From Actinomycetes bacterium (GTDB lineage Bacteria; Actinomycetota; Actinomycetes; Propionibacteriales; Propionibacteriaceae), in the NCBI GenBank assembly GCA_023392635.1, contig JAEVYS010000117.1:1-49602 (forward strand): 49,602 bases of DNA. Reading direction: 5' to 3'. A program made the translations under genes and the position numbers. The stretch's first letter is position 1. The number at the start of each line of letters is the position of its first letter. The notes under the pieces are model-generated. The model did not search any database. It saw only the letters and a list, made by a program, of their open reading frames with translations, and was not told where the DNA came from. Of this stretch, positions 16,119-25,596 are shown piece after piece.

Positions 16119-17152
16119 CTCGGAAGGCTCTGATCACTGGCATCACCGGTCAGGACGGCTCCTACCTGGCCGAGTTCTTGCTCGCCAAGGGTTACGAAGT
16201 GCACGGGCTCATCCGACGCGCGTCGACCTTCAACACCGCACGGATCGATCATCTCTATGTGGACCCGCACACCCCCGATGCGCGGCTCTTCCTTCACTAC
16301 GGCGACCTCGACGACGGCGCCCGTCTGGTCAGCTTGATGCACTCGATCAGACCGGACGAGGTCTACAACCTGGCTGCCCAGTCGCACGTTCGGGTCAGTT
16401 TCGATGAGCCGGTGCACACCGCCGACACCGACGCCATGGGTGCAATCCGCCTCTTGGAGGCGGTGCGCAGCAGTGGCGTCCACTGCCGCTACTACCAGGC
16501 GTCCACCTCGGAGATGTTCGGCGCCACGCCACCGCCACAGAACGAGAACACCCCGTTCTATCCGCGGTCGCCCTATGGTGCAGCGAAGGTCTACTCATAC
16601 TGGGCCACGCGCAACTATCGCGAGGCCTACGGCATGTTCGCTGTGAACGGCATCCTGTTCAACCATGAATCGCCTCGCCGCGGAGAGACTTTCGTGACCC
16701 GGAAGATCACGCGCGCCGTGGCCAGGATCAAGGCCGGGCTGCTCGATTCGGTCTACATGGGCAACCTCGATGCTGTCCGCGACTGGGGCTACGCGCCCGA
16801 ATACGTCGAAGGCATGTGGTTGATGCTGCAGGCCGATGAGCCCGAAGACTATGTTCTGGCCACCGGAGTGGGCTATAGCGTTCGGGAGTTCCTGGAGGCG
16901 GCCTTCGAACATGCCGGCCTCAATTGGCCCGACCATGTGAAGTTCGATGCCCGATACCTCCGCCCAACCGAGGTGGACGCCCTCATGGGAGATGCGAGCA
17001 AGGCTGAGCAGCAGTTGGGCTGGAAGCCGAGGGTGCTCGGCGACGAGCTCGCGCGCCTGATGGTCGACGCAGACATCGAGGCGCTGGAGTGCGAGGGGCG
17101 GAAGTGGATCGACCGACCGAACTTCCTCGGCGCCCAGAAGGTCAGCGCATGA
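16115..17152 (+). CDS. gmd: GDP-mannose 4,6-dehydratase
   Basis: This 345-residue short-chain dehydrogenase/reductase converts GDP-mannose to GDP-4-keto-6-deoxymannose using NADP. The Rossmann motif GITGQDGSYLAEFLLAKGYEVHG opens the protein. YNLAAQSHVRVSFDEP, the STSEMFG active-site segment and the YxxxK pair in SPYGAAKVYSYW follow, with NHESPRRGETFVTRKI near the substrate site. The start is GTG 16115, overlapping the preceding stop. The next gene completes GDP-fucose synthesis. Genes for making GDP-mannose (manA, manB, manC) are not in the window, so the precursor must come from elsewhere. Confidence 0.95.
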   Translation: MTRKALITGITGQDGSYLAEFLLAKGYEVHGLIRRASTFNTARIDHLYVDPHTPDARLFLHYGDLDDGARLVSLMHSIRPDEVYNLAAQSHVRVSFDEPVHTADTDAMGAIRLLEAVRSSGVHCRYYQASTSEMFGATPPPQNENTPFYPRSPYGAAKVYSYWATRNYREAYGMFAVNGILFNHESPRRGETFVTRKITRAVARIKAGLLDSVYMGNLDAVRDWGYAPEYVEGMWLMLQADEPEDYVLATGVGYSVREFLEAAFEHAGLNWPDHVKFDARYLRPTEVDALMGDASKAEQQLGWKPRVLGDELARLMVDADIEALECEGRKWIDRPNFLGAQKVSA

Positions 17153-18114
17153 CCGGCTTCACTCCAGGACCGCTGGATCGCAACGCCCCGTTCTACGTGG
17201 CCGGCCACCGTGGTCTCGTAGGCTCGGCGATCTGGCGCAAACTCACGGCGGAAGGTTTTGCGAACCTGATCGGGCGCACCTCGGGAGAGCTCGACCTGCG
17301 GGACCGCCGCGCGACATTCGCCTTCATGCGGACGGTCCGACCGCGCTACCTCGTTCTCGCTGCTGCAAAGGTTGGCGGAATCATGGCCAACAGCACCTAC
17401 CCCGTCGACTTCCTTTCAGACAACCTGCAAATTCAGACGAACGTTCTGGACGCGGCCGTAGACGTTGAGGTCGAGCGCCTGCTGTTCCTCGGGTCGTCGT
17501 GCATCTATCCCAAGGACTCGCCACAGCCGATCAAGGAGGAGTACCTCCTCACCGGCCACCTCGAGCCGACCAACGACGCCTACGCGATTGCCAAGATTGC
17601 CGGCATCATTCACGTCCAGGCAGTCAGGCGTCAGTACGGTCTTCCGTGGATCTCGGCTATGCCGACCAACCTTTACGGGCCGGGCGACAACTTCTCCACC
17701 CATTCGGCGCACGTCCTCCCTGCCCTAATCCATCGCTATGAGGAGGCGGTTCGTCAACGGGTCGCCGCGATCACAAACTGGGGTTCTGGCGAGCCGCGCC
17801 GAGAGTTTCTCCATGTTGATGACATGGCAAACGCTTGCCTTCACCTCCTCGAGCATTACGACGGCACGAGGCATGTCAATGTGGGCGCTGGGCGGGACGT
17901 CTCCATCAAGGAGTTGGCCAGAATGGTAGGTGACGCCACGGGCTTTGACGGCTTGGTACATTGGGACACAACCAAGCCGGACGGAATGGCGCGGAAGCTT
18001 CTCGACATAAGCGTTCTAACCAAGCTTGGGTGGGCCCCATGCAAAGACCTCTCCAACGGCATCGCGTCAACAGTGCAATGGTATCGGGAAAACAAGTCTG
18101 GAGCCCGCTTGTGA
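17149..18114 (+). CDS. fcl: GDP-L-fucose synthase
   Basis: The product has 321 residues. It epimerises and reduces GDP-4-keto-6-deoxymannose to GDP-L-fucose with NADPH. Visible motifs are VAGHRGLVGSAIWRKL (NADP binding), AAAKVGGIMAN, SSCIYPKDSPQPIKEEYL and YAIAKIAGI (catalytic Tyr-Lys), plus the family's MPTNLYGPGDNF. ATG 17149 overlaps the gmd stop (ATGA); an in-frame start at 17089 would lie deep in gmd. Third-position GC drops through this gene compared with the upstream genes and stays lower until about 26.9 kb. Confidence 0.95.
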   Translation: MTGFTPGPLDRNAPFYVAGHRGLVGSAIWRKLTAEGFANLIGRTSGELDLRDRRATFAFMRTVRPRYLVLAAAKVGGIMANSTYPVDFLSDNLQIQTNVLDAAVDVEVERLLFLGSSCIYPKDSPQPIKEEYLLTGHLEPTNDAYAIAKIAGIIHVQAVRRQYGLPWISAMPTNLYGPGDNFSTHSAHVLPALIHRYEEAVRQRVAAITNWGSGEPRREFLHVDDMANACLHLLEHYDGTRHVNVGAGRDVSIKELARMVGDATGFDGLVHWDTTKPDGMARKLLDISVLTKLGWAPCKDLSNGIASTVQWYRENKSGARL

Positions 18115-18178
18115 GCGTCAATGAGAATAGGGGCAGGTCCGAGTCGCCCCGCCGTTCCAGTTTGGCGGAGGGCACCTA

Positions 18179-19123
18179 ATGGGTATCGGGGAAAAGAACG
18201 TGGCAATCAACGGCTACTACTTCACCGCTCCGGTGGGGCTTGGCGTCGTCACTCGATGCATATCGGAATGCCTCCCGATGGCCCATCTAGACATCGTCAC
18301 CAGCGGATGGCCACTTGAGCCCAGGTTCAAGCCGTACTACGAACTCGGCTACGCATGGCGCCGCAGAGCATTCCAGGTTCGCATCCATCCCTACCTTGCC
18401 GCCGCGGTGGATAGCATGTCTCTTCTGGTGGTGCATGACCTAATCGGCAATGCGGGCACCCCGAGTTCGGTCCATAAGCTAGCCATAGCGCGCGCGGGGG
18501 CCTTGGCCACCGTTTCGCAGATGTCTCGAGTTGCCATCAGCCAGCGCTTCGGACGCGAACCCACCGTGATTCCGATATATCCGGCGAGCGAATTTTACGA
18601 AATGCCACGCCATATTGCAGACCGGTCAACCACGAAACAAGGTCCAACTCTGGGCTACTGGAGCGGCTACGGTTCCCACAAGGCCTGGGAGCTACTTGAT
18701 GATCTCTCCCTTTCCAAGATTGGGCAAGTGTGGGCGGCGGGCTGTTATCCTCGAAGTGCCGCCAAGGTCAAGTCGTGCGGAAGGCTAGACCAAGAAGGCT
18801 TGATCAGGCAAATCGACTTGACAGATGTTGGAATCTTCCCGTCGCGGGCGGAGGGGTTCGGGCTTCCCCCCCTGGAAAGCGCGCTTCGCGGCGTGCCGAT
18901 CGTCGTGCGCAACCTTCCCGCGTATCATGAATTCCTTGACTTTACCAAGGATGGCCTGTTTCCCTTTGATTCGGACGAGGAAATGCCCCGCGCGATCTTC
19001 CGCGCTCTAGAATTTGGGCGACGGGATCGCCCCCTTGATTGCGTGAGGAATGACAGTCTCGCCCGCGTGCGGTCGGATCTGAGAGCTGCGCTCCTCGAGG
19101 TCCTTTCCACAATAGGACGCTGA
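18179..19123 (+). CDS. Glycosyltransferase (GT-B fold, family 4-like)
   Basis: The product has 314 residues, short for the family. The N-terminus AINGYYFTAPVGLGVVTRCI resembles the glycine-rich acceptor loop of GT4 enzymes, and the C-terminal donor site has the family signature RAEGFGLPPLESALRGVPIVVRN. ATG 18179 has GGAGGG 6 nt upstream; the GTG at 18200 is an alternative. It follows fcl after 64 bp. AT-rich codons and codon choice differ from the housekeeping genes of the window, consistent with acquired DNA. The donor and acceptor sugars are unknown. Confidence 0.8.
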   Translation: MGIGEKNVAINGYYFTAPVGLGVVTRCISECLPMAHLDIVTSGWPLEPRFKPYYELGYAWRRRAFQVRIHPYLAAAVDSMSLLVVHDLIGNAGTPSSVHKLAIARAGALATVSQMSRVAISQRFGREPTVIPIYPASEFYEMPRHIADRSTTKQGPTLGYWSGYGSHKAWELLDDLSLSKIGQVWAAGCYPRSAAKVKSCGRLDQEGLIRQIDLTDVGIFPSRAEGFGLPPLESALRGVPIVVRNLPAYHEFLDFTKDGLFPFDSDEEMPRAIFRALEFGRRDRPLDCVRNDSLARVRSDLRAALLEVLSTIGR

Positions 19124-19466
19124 CCGTGCTTGTGAGCGCCAGATTGTGGCTCCCTGAGCACGGCGGGCATCTAGATCCCGCTCTTGGGGAGGAACCCGAA
19201 TGTGATCTCCGTCCACGCTGGCTGGGCCGGACGTGGGTTTCCCCCGGAGCAATGGCGTCGATCGGTGCCGGTCATCTGTGGGCTAGAGGCCTATCGGTTC
19301 CCGGCGGGTCTGGCGACCGGAGTGTGACCGGGCTCAAGCAGGGCAAGACACACCGGCGGGGGCCAACCAACGCCCACGACGTGGCACCCCCCTCAACGGC
19401 GCGAAGCCTCCGCAGTCCCTGCTCGCGAAACCGGCACCACGGTGAAGCCAGAGAGGGGGAGCCCAT
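19124..19466. other. 343-bp gap inside the exopolysaccharide operon
   Basis: Neighbouring genes overlap or nearly touch, but this stretch has no persuasive gene. A frame from GTG 19126 gives 118 codons with no recognisable pattern. A second frame gives a short piece, NPNVISVHAGWAGRGF, ending at 19324. A decayed gene or a leader region is possible. The ribosome site of the next gene (GAGGGGGAG) is at its right edge. Confidence 0.4.
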
Positions 19467-20483
19467 ATGTCGTGCCTCCTGATCACCGAGTGCGATATCG
19501 CAACGACTTCCCTAGGCAGGCAACGCAGGGACGCGTCGCTAGCTGCTTGGGCTGAGGGCGCCGCGGCCGGCAAGGTAGCTCACGTCTCCGTGCTCGCGGC
19601 CGAAGGAGAGCTGTCTCGCTTCCGGCGTACCATGCGCGTCATAGGCTGGCGTCCCCCGGCCTGGCACGGACGACGGCCCGTTTTGATTCTGAGCGCGCTT
19701 GCTGCGCCGCACATGGTTGTACTCGGTCTACTGCTATCAAGGCGACATCGGGTAGTAATCGACGTCTGTGACAGCTGGCTCCTGCTCGCGCGGGCTCAAG
19801 CATCGCAGGGATCTCCCAGGTGTCTCGTGTCGCTAGCCACTTGGATGGTTCTGCGTTTCCTGAGCGGGAGATGCCTCCTTGCCTATATTTCGGATAGGGA
19901 TGCCAATGCCGATCGCTTCCCGCCCTCCTTGCACAGGTCCTTTGTGATTCCGCAAATCGTAGCCGAGGAGCAGCTTTTGGGCCTGAAGCCCGTGGCCTAC
20001 CCGCTCAGTAGAATTGTTGTCGCATTCGACCCAAAGTCGCTTCACAACCGACGGGGAACGTCGAGGTATCTCCCCGCTCTGGCGGAATGGGCGGACCGCG
20101 ACGGAGTGAGCCTTGAAGTATTTGGCGGCATTCCTGCGGCCTTGCTGCCCCCGGGGGTTTCTCGTGCTGCGTGGGTGGACAACCTCGTCGATGTCTACAC
20201 GGGCGACACCGCCGTCTTCGTGACCAACGTGGCTGGCAGTGGTATTCCAAATAAGGTACTCGAGGCCAGTGCTGCCGGGCGCCCCCTAATCATGCACGAG
20301 TCACTCACCTACCTCTTGCCCTACGTGGCAGTTCCAGTGTGGCTGTTTCGAAGCGCCGAGAGCATTGGAGAGGCTTCGAGTGCTTGCGTGAATGGGCGGC
20401 CCGCGGTGCCGTCGAATATGAGACCCGCCGCGGAACCCTGTCAGCCGAAATGGTCATTCACGTGCGTCGAGGCGAAGCTGTGA
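19467..20483 (+). CDS. Putative glycosyltransferase
   Basis: The product has 338 residues. The opening MSCLLITECDIATTSLGRQRRDASLAAW and the later VIDVCDSWLLLARA resemble the acceptor half of GT-B enzymes. SGIPNKVLEASAAGRPLIMHESL is the donor-site loop (E-A-S-A-x-G-x-P). It is a remote member, so the family is uncertain. The final 40 codons (from about SAESIGEAS) look unlike a glycosyltransferase tail, while the +1/-1 alternative frame there reads FECLREWAARGAVEYETRRG; a frameshift near 20,370 is possible. Its TGA overlaps the GTG of the polymerase gene (GTGA). Confidence 0.7.
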   Translation: MSCLLITECDIATTSLGRQRRDASLAAWAEGAAAGKVAHVSVLAAEGELSRFRRTMRVIGWRPPAWHGRRPVLILSALAAPHMVVLGLLLSRRHRVVIDVCDSWLLLARAQASQGSPRCLVSLATWMVLRFLSGRCLLAYISDRDANADRFPPSLHRSFVIPQIVAEEQLLGLKPVAYPLSRIVVAFDPKSLHNRRGTSRYLPALAEWADRDGVSLEVFGGIPAALLPPGVSRAAWVDNLVDVYTGDTAVFVTNVAGSGIPNKVLEASAAGRPLIMHESLTYLLPYVAVPVWLFRSAESIGEASSACVNGRPAVPSNMRPAAEPCQPKWSFTCVEAKL

Positions 20484-21772
20484 AGCAGCATCAGGCGGAT
20501 CGGGTCATGGGTGCACTGGGAGCCGGCCTTGTCCTTCTCCAACGATTTTCACTCCCATTCACCGAGGGCGCAGTATCAATATCGGCCCTGGCTCTGTCTA
20601 TGGCCTTCCTAGGCATGGTGATTCTGCGGATCGCGACCATCGATCCAACTAGGCTTCTGGTCATCTTCCTGGTCCTGGCGCTAAGCGGTGCAATCTTGAT
20701 CACCATTGGCGGCTCGGTCGCTTCACTCGCCCTGATCGCTGCCATATGGGTCGCCGCAGTTGCAGCATTCCCGGACGCCAGCCGACTGCAGCGGGCGGCG
20801 CTTGCGGGAGTTGTACACGCCACTATTCTGGCATGCACCCTAGCGCTCGTACAAGCGATAGTGAGCTTTCTCAATGGAGCGTTGCTTGACCCGGTATCTG
20901 AGCTCCCGGAAAGTTGGTTGGTACAAGGCTTCAATACCTCGGACCCCATCTCGTTCGGTGAAAGCTTGATGAAATCCAACGGCATGCTATTTCTCGAACC
21001 ATCGCTGCTATCCCTATTCGCCGCACTATCTCTTTTGGCCGTCGTCGTTGGGGCAGTTGGCGAGCGCTGGGATTCGCTGCGGACTCTGATAGTGTTCGCT
21101 ATCCTTGTGGGCGGCTGGATGACATCTGTGGCGGCCTCGGGGATGGTCGTGCTTCCATTTCTCGTGGTCGGGATCGTAGCGCGTGGGCGCCGGGCATGGG
21201 CGCCGCTAGCCCTCGTCGGTGTGGGCGCAGGCGCCGCACTAGCCGCGCTCCCAGCTTGGTCTAGTGCGCTCGCCCACCGCGTCTTTACCACCAGTCTCGA
21301 AGTCGGGAGCAATGAGGCTCGCCTTGTGCGACCGTACCAGTATCTGTTGGCGCGATCACTGGATGCTGAAGCGATCTTCGGCTTTGGGCCTGGGGCTGCG
21401 CGCCAATACGTTCGGTCGCTGTACTCCGGCTGGCAGAGCGAGATCGCCACACCTACCATGGCTAAGCTCGGTTTTGAGTACGGGCTCGTAGGGCTAGTCG
21501 TCGTCATCTTGATTGTTCTGCTTGTCCTCCGCGGATCCAAGCTGCCCTGGCTAATGCGTGGGGCGGTGGTTGTGGCGGTCCTCGTTCCGACCGACGGGCT
21601 CACGAACGTGTTGCTAGCGGGCCTTGCGATTCTGTGCTCGCTTCCCCAAGGCCCGGAGCGGAGGATCTGTCCCAACGGCTTGGCCAAAGTTCCCCTCTCC
21701 ACAAACCAGTCGGGCGCTTCCACAGACAGCTCGCTCAGAGCTGCATATTCGATTGGACGCCGAACATGGTAA
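20480..21772 (+). CDS. O-antigen/exopolysaccharide polymerase (Wzy-like)
   Basis: The 430-residue product is almost entirely hydrophobic, with roughly 10-12 membrane helices. It has a large extracytoplasmic loop around residues 140-180 (LLDPVSELPESWLVQGFNTSDP) and a second near 295-335 with EVGSNEARLVRPYQYLLA and FGFGPGAARQYV. This layout and the N-E-x-R-x-x-x-Y region fit Wzy/O-antigen ligase-type polymerases, which join undecaprenyl-linked repeat units outside the membrane. I place the start at GTG 20480 because GAGG lies 7 nt upstream and it overlaps the previous stop. The same frame is open back to 20339. Sequence conservation in Wzy is low, so context carries much of the call. Confidence 0.8.
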   Translation: MKQHQADRVMGALGAGLVLLQRFSLPFTEGAVSISALALSMAFLGMVILRIATIDPTRLLVIFLVLALSGAILITIGGSVASLALIAAIWVAAVAAFPDASRLQRAALAGVVHATILACTLALVQAIVSFLNGALLDPVSELPESWLVQGFNTSDPISFGESLMKSNGMLFLEPSLLSLFAALSLLAVVVGAVGERWDSLRTLIVFAILVGGWMTSVAASGMVVLPFLVVGIVARGRRAWAPLALVGVGAGAALAALPAWSSALAHRVFTTSLEVGSNEARLVRPYQYLLARSLDAEAIFGFGPGAARQYVRSLYSGWQSEIATPTMAKLGFEYGLVGLVVVILIVLLVLRGSKLPWLMRGAVVVAVLVPTDGLTNVLLAGLAILCSLPQGPERRICPNGLAKVPLSTNQSGASTDSSLRAAYSIGRRTW

Positions 21773-22806
21773 CTATTGTGTGGAATGCTGCGGGCTTATC
21801 GCGCTCTATGTCCGGCATTGAGCGCCTCGCGGTTGCGTACACCCGTCACTTGACGGAGAAGGACCCCGAAGCCAAGCAGGTCTTCATTGCCGAGAGTCAG
21901 TACGAATGGCTCGACCACATCGCTTCATCCGTGGAGGTCCGCCTGGTGCCGCACCTCCCGGGTACTGTCTTGGCTCCTCGATGGAGCGGACGTCTTGGTA
22001 ATGCGGCTTGGCATAGCTGGGCTAATCCGCTAGTGCCTAGGTTGAGAATCCGGAGACAATACAGTTTCACAATTCATGATTGGACGCCATTTGAACCGGG
22101 AACCATGCTAGCGCGCCACCGCGCACTCTGGCAGGCGGCCATCCTCCTCAACGTGCAGGAGGCTGGAGCAGTACATTTGACCACTGCGGGTTTGCTAGAC
22201 GCGGCGCCGAGGTGGCTCGTGCCGGTTCTTGAACGCAACACCTTGTTGGTGGGCGGCGACGTGCCAACGCTCGCGGTGGGGCAGGCACGTGCTTCGGCGG
22301 GTGAGCGCTATGCCCTGGCGGTCGGTACCATGATCCCTCGAAAACGATTTCGCGAGACTATTGAGATCTGGAATCATTTGCCCTCTGCACCCGTGCCCCG
22401 GCTCCTCTTCGTCGGACGCGGGACAGAGGAACTCGGTGAGGGCCCTCGGCACCGCGGCCTCGGGTTCGTAGACGACGCCTCCCTCGCAGCTCTGCTTGCT
22501 TCGGCGTCGCTGCTTGTATCTCTGTCGGATGCGGAGGGCTTGAACCTGCCGGCTCGCGAGGCGCTGCGGGCGGGGGTACCAGTGGTTGGCAGGTGTGGCT
22601 CGCTGGGGCCGCTCGTCGGGCGACCTGCAGTCTTCGTACTCGATGAGATGTCTTGGGCTAACAAGGCGGCCGCTGCAAACGAGATGGTGGCCTTGGTTCG
22701 GCAGGCGCTCGCGGTGACCGCCAGTCCGCAGGCCTACGTTGGCGACGGGGATGCGTTGTGCGACCATCTCCTTCGGGTCGCCACACGCAAAGGCGGAACA
22801 GAATGA
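21766..22806 (+). CDS. Glycosyltransferase family 4-like
   Basis: The product has 346 residues, beginning MVTIVWNAAGLSRSMSGIERLAVAYTRHL, an acceptor-side loop of GT-B type. The middle segment YSFTIHDWTPFEPGTMLARH is typical of family-1/4 transferases acting on lipid-linked sugars. The donor side has YALAVGTMIPRKRFRETIEIW, LLFVGRGTEELG and the signature SDAEGLNLPAREALRAGVPVVGR. ATG 21766 overlaps the polymerase stop by 7 nt. Donor sugar unknown. Confidence 0.85.
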   Translation: MVTIVWNAAGLSRSMSGIERLAVAYTRHLTEKDPEAKQVFIAESQYEWLDHIASSVEVRLVPHLPGTVLAPRWSGRLGNAAWHSWANPLVPRLRIRRQYSFTIHDWTPFEPGTMLARHRALWQAAILLNVQEAGAVHLTTAGLLDAAPRWLVPVLERNTLLVGGDVPTLAVGQARASAGERYALAVGTMIPRKRFRETIEIWNHLPSAPVPRLLFVGRGTEELGEGPRHRGLGFVDDASLAALLASASLLVSLSDAEGLNLPAREALRAGVPVVGRCGSLGPLVGRPAVFVLDEMSWANKAAAANEMVALVRQALAVTASPQAYVGDGDALCDHLLRVATRKGGTE

Positions 22807-23912
22807 AGGTCTTGGCATTGGTTCCTCAACTGCGGAACGCCGTCTTGGAGTGGCCGCGCGAAGGTCGGGAAATTCTCTATTTCTCGCGGAGGGCGGAGAC
22901 TGACCCGGAGTTGGAGCGCGCGACGCCGAACGTTCAGCGGTTCTCTTGGCGAAAGGTCTGCGCCTTCGCGCGAGATCCTTCGGTTGTCGCCATCGAAGTA
23001 GGCGAGCCGATGTGGGCTCGCGAGTGGCCGAAATGCTTCGGCGTCGTGGTCTTCATCAAGCTCGTGCGGCGCGTGCGGCGACTGCCCAGGGTCGTCGTCG
23101 CGACGTATGCAATCGAGAATCTCGGCTGGGAAGAGCGTTTCCTCTTGCCCCAACTGGACTCCCGTCCCGCAATCAACTTGCTCTTTGCCAAGAGCGCACG
23201 AGTGATCTTCGACCTCTCGTCAAGGTTCGTTCTCGACATGATTATATTCGGCAGCTCTGGCGCACAAGCCAATTATGGAGTGTCGATGCCCCGTACCATG
23301 AGGGGCGTACGAAGTTCGCGACTGCCAACGGATTGGTCACGTTGCGCCTGCCTCCGGCCAATGCCTGTCGGTACGTCAAATGCCACTCCGCCGCGCCGCC
23401 GTGTGGTGCAGTTCCTTGGTGAGGCTCAGAGGCGTAAGGGCATTGATGTGCTCCTTGCGGCATGGGGTCTTGTTGTGCAGTCGCACCCGGGCGAAGACTT
23501 GAGCTTGGTCTTGACTGGCCCTGGGTGCGAGCTAATCGAGCCGCGCGCGACTTCCATCGTGGTCGAGCATGCAGTCGCGAGGGGTCTGATCTACAGGAAA
23601 CTCGCCGCGGCGGATGTCGTTGTCCTCCCGAGCCGCCGAGTTCGACGGTGGCGAGAACAACAGGGCCTCCCAATCGGCGAGGGCATCCGGCACGGGTGCC
23701 GCATTGTCACCACCACGGAGACCGGCTTGGCGGCTGATTTGGACGGGCGCTCTGACGTATGGATCGTCCCACCGGAGAGCCCAACCGAGCTCGCGGCAGC
23801 CATCTCAGCCGCTCTCAGCGACCCGCCACCTCCGCGGTCCTGCGACGAGACCTACGCCCATGCTGATAGCACCCGGGCGGCAATCTGGAGCCTGATGTGC
23901 GGAGGGTCCTAA
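22803..23912 (+). CDS. Glycosyltransferase, GT-B type
   Basis: This 369-residue protein starts at ATG 22803, overlapping the previous stop (ATGA). The C-terminal half is recognisable: RRVVQFLGEAQRRKGIDVLLAAW, LSLVLTGPG, ARGLIYRKLAAADVVVLPSRR and the variant donor-site stretch EQQGLPIGEGIRHGCRIVTTTETG, where the usual E-x(7)-E spacing is changed. The N-terminal half is divergent. It is the fifth transferase of the locus, so the repeat unit probably has about five or six sugars if each transferase adds one; this count is inference. Confidence 0.78.
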   Translation: MKVLALVPQLRNAVLEWPREGREILYFSRRAETDPELERATPNVQRFSWRKVCAFARDPSVVAIEVGEPMWAREWPKCFGVVVFIKLVRRVRRLPRVVVATYAIENLGWEERFLLPQLDSRPAINLLFAKSARVIFDLSSRFVLDMIIFGSSGAQANYGVSMPRTMRGVRSSRLPTDWSRCACLRPMPVGTSNATPPRRRVVQFLGEAQRRKGIDVLLAAWGLVVQSHPGEDLSLVLTGPGCELIEPRATSIVVEHAVARGLIYRKLAAADVVVLPSRRVRRWREQQGLPIGEGIRHGCRIVTTTETGLAADLDGRSDVWIVPPESPTELAAAISAALSDPPPPRSCDETYAHADSTRAAIWSLMCGGS

Positions 23913-23913
23913 T

Positions 23914-25269
23914 TTGTCATTGGGCGATCAGGCGCTCAGCTTGTCTTGTCGGCCGGGGCAGGCGGTAGTGAGGGCCCAAACGAATGTACACATCTCGTCT
24001 GGGAGCCATGGCGTCCGTATCGCGGCGATCGTAAGCCAGGCGGCGGCATTCTTCCAGGCTCTCAGCCTAATCGCCGCCTTTGGGGCTGGACGCCTGACGG
24101 ATGCCGTAAACCTTTTTGGTCTGCTTGCTGCCGCTCCAATGGCGATAGTTGCCCGAGGAATCGTGCTACCTTACGCCATGGTTCGTCCCGGCTTTTCGCG
24201 CTGGCGGCAACTGAACGTGGGAGCTGTAATCTTGGGGGGCGCGTTGGGCCCTGCCGGAGCAGCATATCTAAACTGGACGGGATCCTATTCAGGAGTTGAC
24301 TTGCTCATGCTTGGTGCGGGGTTCGGAGCCATGGGTATGACCTTGTCAGCCGCCTCAATGCGAGCCTGCCGCCTTGCGTGCGAAGGACGCCCCGTCACGA
24401 TCGCAGCCGTAACCATCCCGACGAATGTGGCGTTTGGGGCTGCCGCGTGGGTCCCATTGGGTGCACCTGAAGCTCGAATTTGCGTTGCCGCGGTCCTGGC
24501 AGGCGCCATCCAAGCCCTCATTACGTCGAGAATTCGTACCCGTCTTCCTGGCGCTGCTGAGCTGGCCAGAGGTTTGGCGGGGGACCGGTCGCAGTTGGTT
24601 AGCCTTGCGGCCGGCGCCCTGGTCGGGTACGCCGGACCAACCGTACTCCAGACCATGGCGGCCACGCTCCCGCCGGGACAACTCGCAATCCTGGGCTTGA
24701 TAGCAAAAGTGCTCGGTGCCTTGGTGAACCTGGGAATCGGTGCAGCGCTTCTGGCCAGATCTAACTGGATGGCCGCCGGAACAAAGCCACTTCAAGGCGT
24801 GTTGAGCGCAGTTGTTGCCGGCACGTGGTGGGTATCGCTAGTTGTTGCTCTGCTTCCGATGCCTGACAGCTACCGGCCTGTAGCGGTCGCTGCGGCTTTA
24901 TGGTTCGGCCTGTCCTGCTGGGCCCTCATAGTGAACAAATGGATCCAACTCGCGGGCGATTCGGCGGCATTGCGCACATCGGCATTCGCAGGTGCGGGCT
25001 CCTATATAGTAGCCGCATCGGTATTCTGGATTATGCATACCGGGCCGGGGTTCATGTTCGCATCGTGCATGCCGCTCTTGGTGGGCATCGTCGTTTGTGA
25101 ACTCTACCTTCGGAGTTGGCGAGCGCTGCTCGCTCTGGTCATAGCGGTAGCTAACGTGTCCTTGGTGCTGCTAGGAGATACTTGGCTCGTAGTCGCTGTC
25201 GGCACCCTGGCGACGTCCCTGCCAACCTTCTGGTATCTCATGCGTGAGCGTCCGCGGCCGGCCCCCTGA
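23914..25269 (+). CDS. Oligosaccharide repeat-unit flippase (Wzx/MurJ-like)
   Basis: The 451-residue polytopic protein has about 12-14 predicted helices (for example AIVSQAAAFFQALSLIAAFGAG, then LTDAVNLFGLLAAAPMAIVA). The small-residue-rich N-terminus and the arrangement fit the MOP superfamily of Wzx/MurJ flippases, which move undecaprenyl-linked repeat units across the membrane. The start is TTG 23914: GGAGGG lies 7 nt upstream, immediately after the preceding stop. GTG codons further in are less well placed. It ends the plus-strand block of the locus, followed by a strong GC hairpin. Confidence 0.78.
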   Translation: MSLGDQALSLSCRPGQAVVRAQTNVHISSGSHGVRIAAIVSQAAAFFQALSLIAAFGAGRLTDAVNLFGLLAAAPMAIVARGIVLPYAMVRPGFSRWRQLNVGAVILGGALGPAGAAYLNWTGSYSGVDLLMLGAGFGAMGMTLSAASMRACRLACEGRPVTIAAVTIPTNVAFGAAAWVPLGAPEARICVAAVLAGAIQALITSRIRTRLPGAAELARGLAGDRSQLVSLAAGALVGYAGPTVLQTMAATLPPGQLAILGLIAKVLGALVNLGIGAALLARSNWMAAGTKPLQGVLSAVVAGTWWVSLVVALLPMPDSYRPVAVAAALWFGLSCWALIVNKWIQLAGDSAALRTSAFAGAGSYIVAASVFWIMHTGPGFMFASCMPLLVGIVVCELYLRSWRALLALVIAVANVSLVLLGDTWLVVAVGTLATSLPTFWYLMRERPRPAP

Positions 25270-25293
25270 GCCGAACCACCGGCGCTCTTCTAC

Positions 25294-25311
25294 GGGCCCG
25301 AGGCCGGGCCC
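25294..25311 (+). terminator. GC-rich stem-loop after the flippase gene
   Basis: GGGCCCG and CGGGCCC form a 7-bp all-GC stem with a 4-nt loop (AGGC), 24 bp past the flippase stop and followed by ATTGAA. Confidence 0.55.
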
Positions 25312-25596
25312 GATTGAACCGGGTTGGACCGCGCGTCACTGGCATGTTGCGGCGTTGTGATCGCAGAACCGAGGTGTGCGCTCGGACCTGAATCGGCACA
25401 TTCGGAGACTGCCGAGTCCTGGAGGGTTGAGCACTGGGTGCGAACATGGCGGGTGCCAGCCATGCCGGGGCCCGCCATCCATTGGGGCGCGGTGATCTGG
25501 GGGTGGACAGCTTGGCCACCGATGAGGTTGGCCCTTGACCGGTGTAGATCCATTCCGGGGGCGAACGGCGCGGCCCGATCCCCTTCGAAGGCTTGA

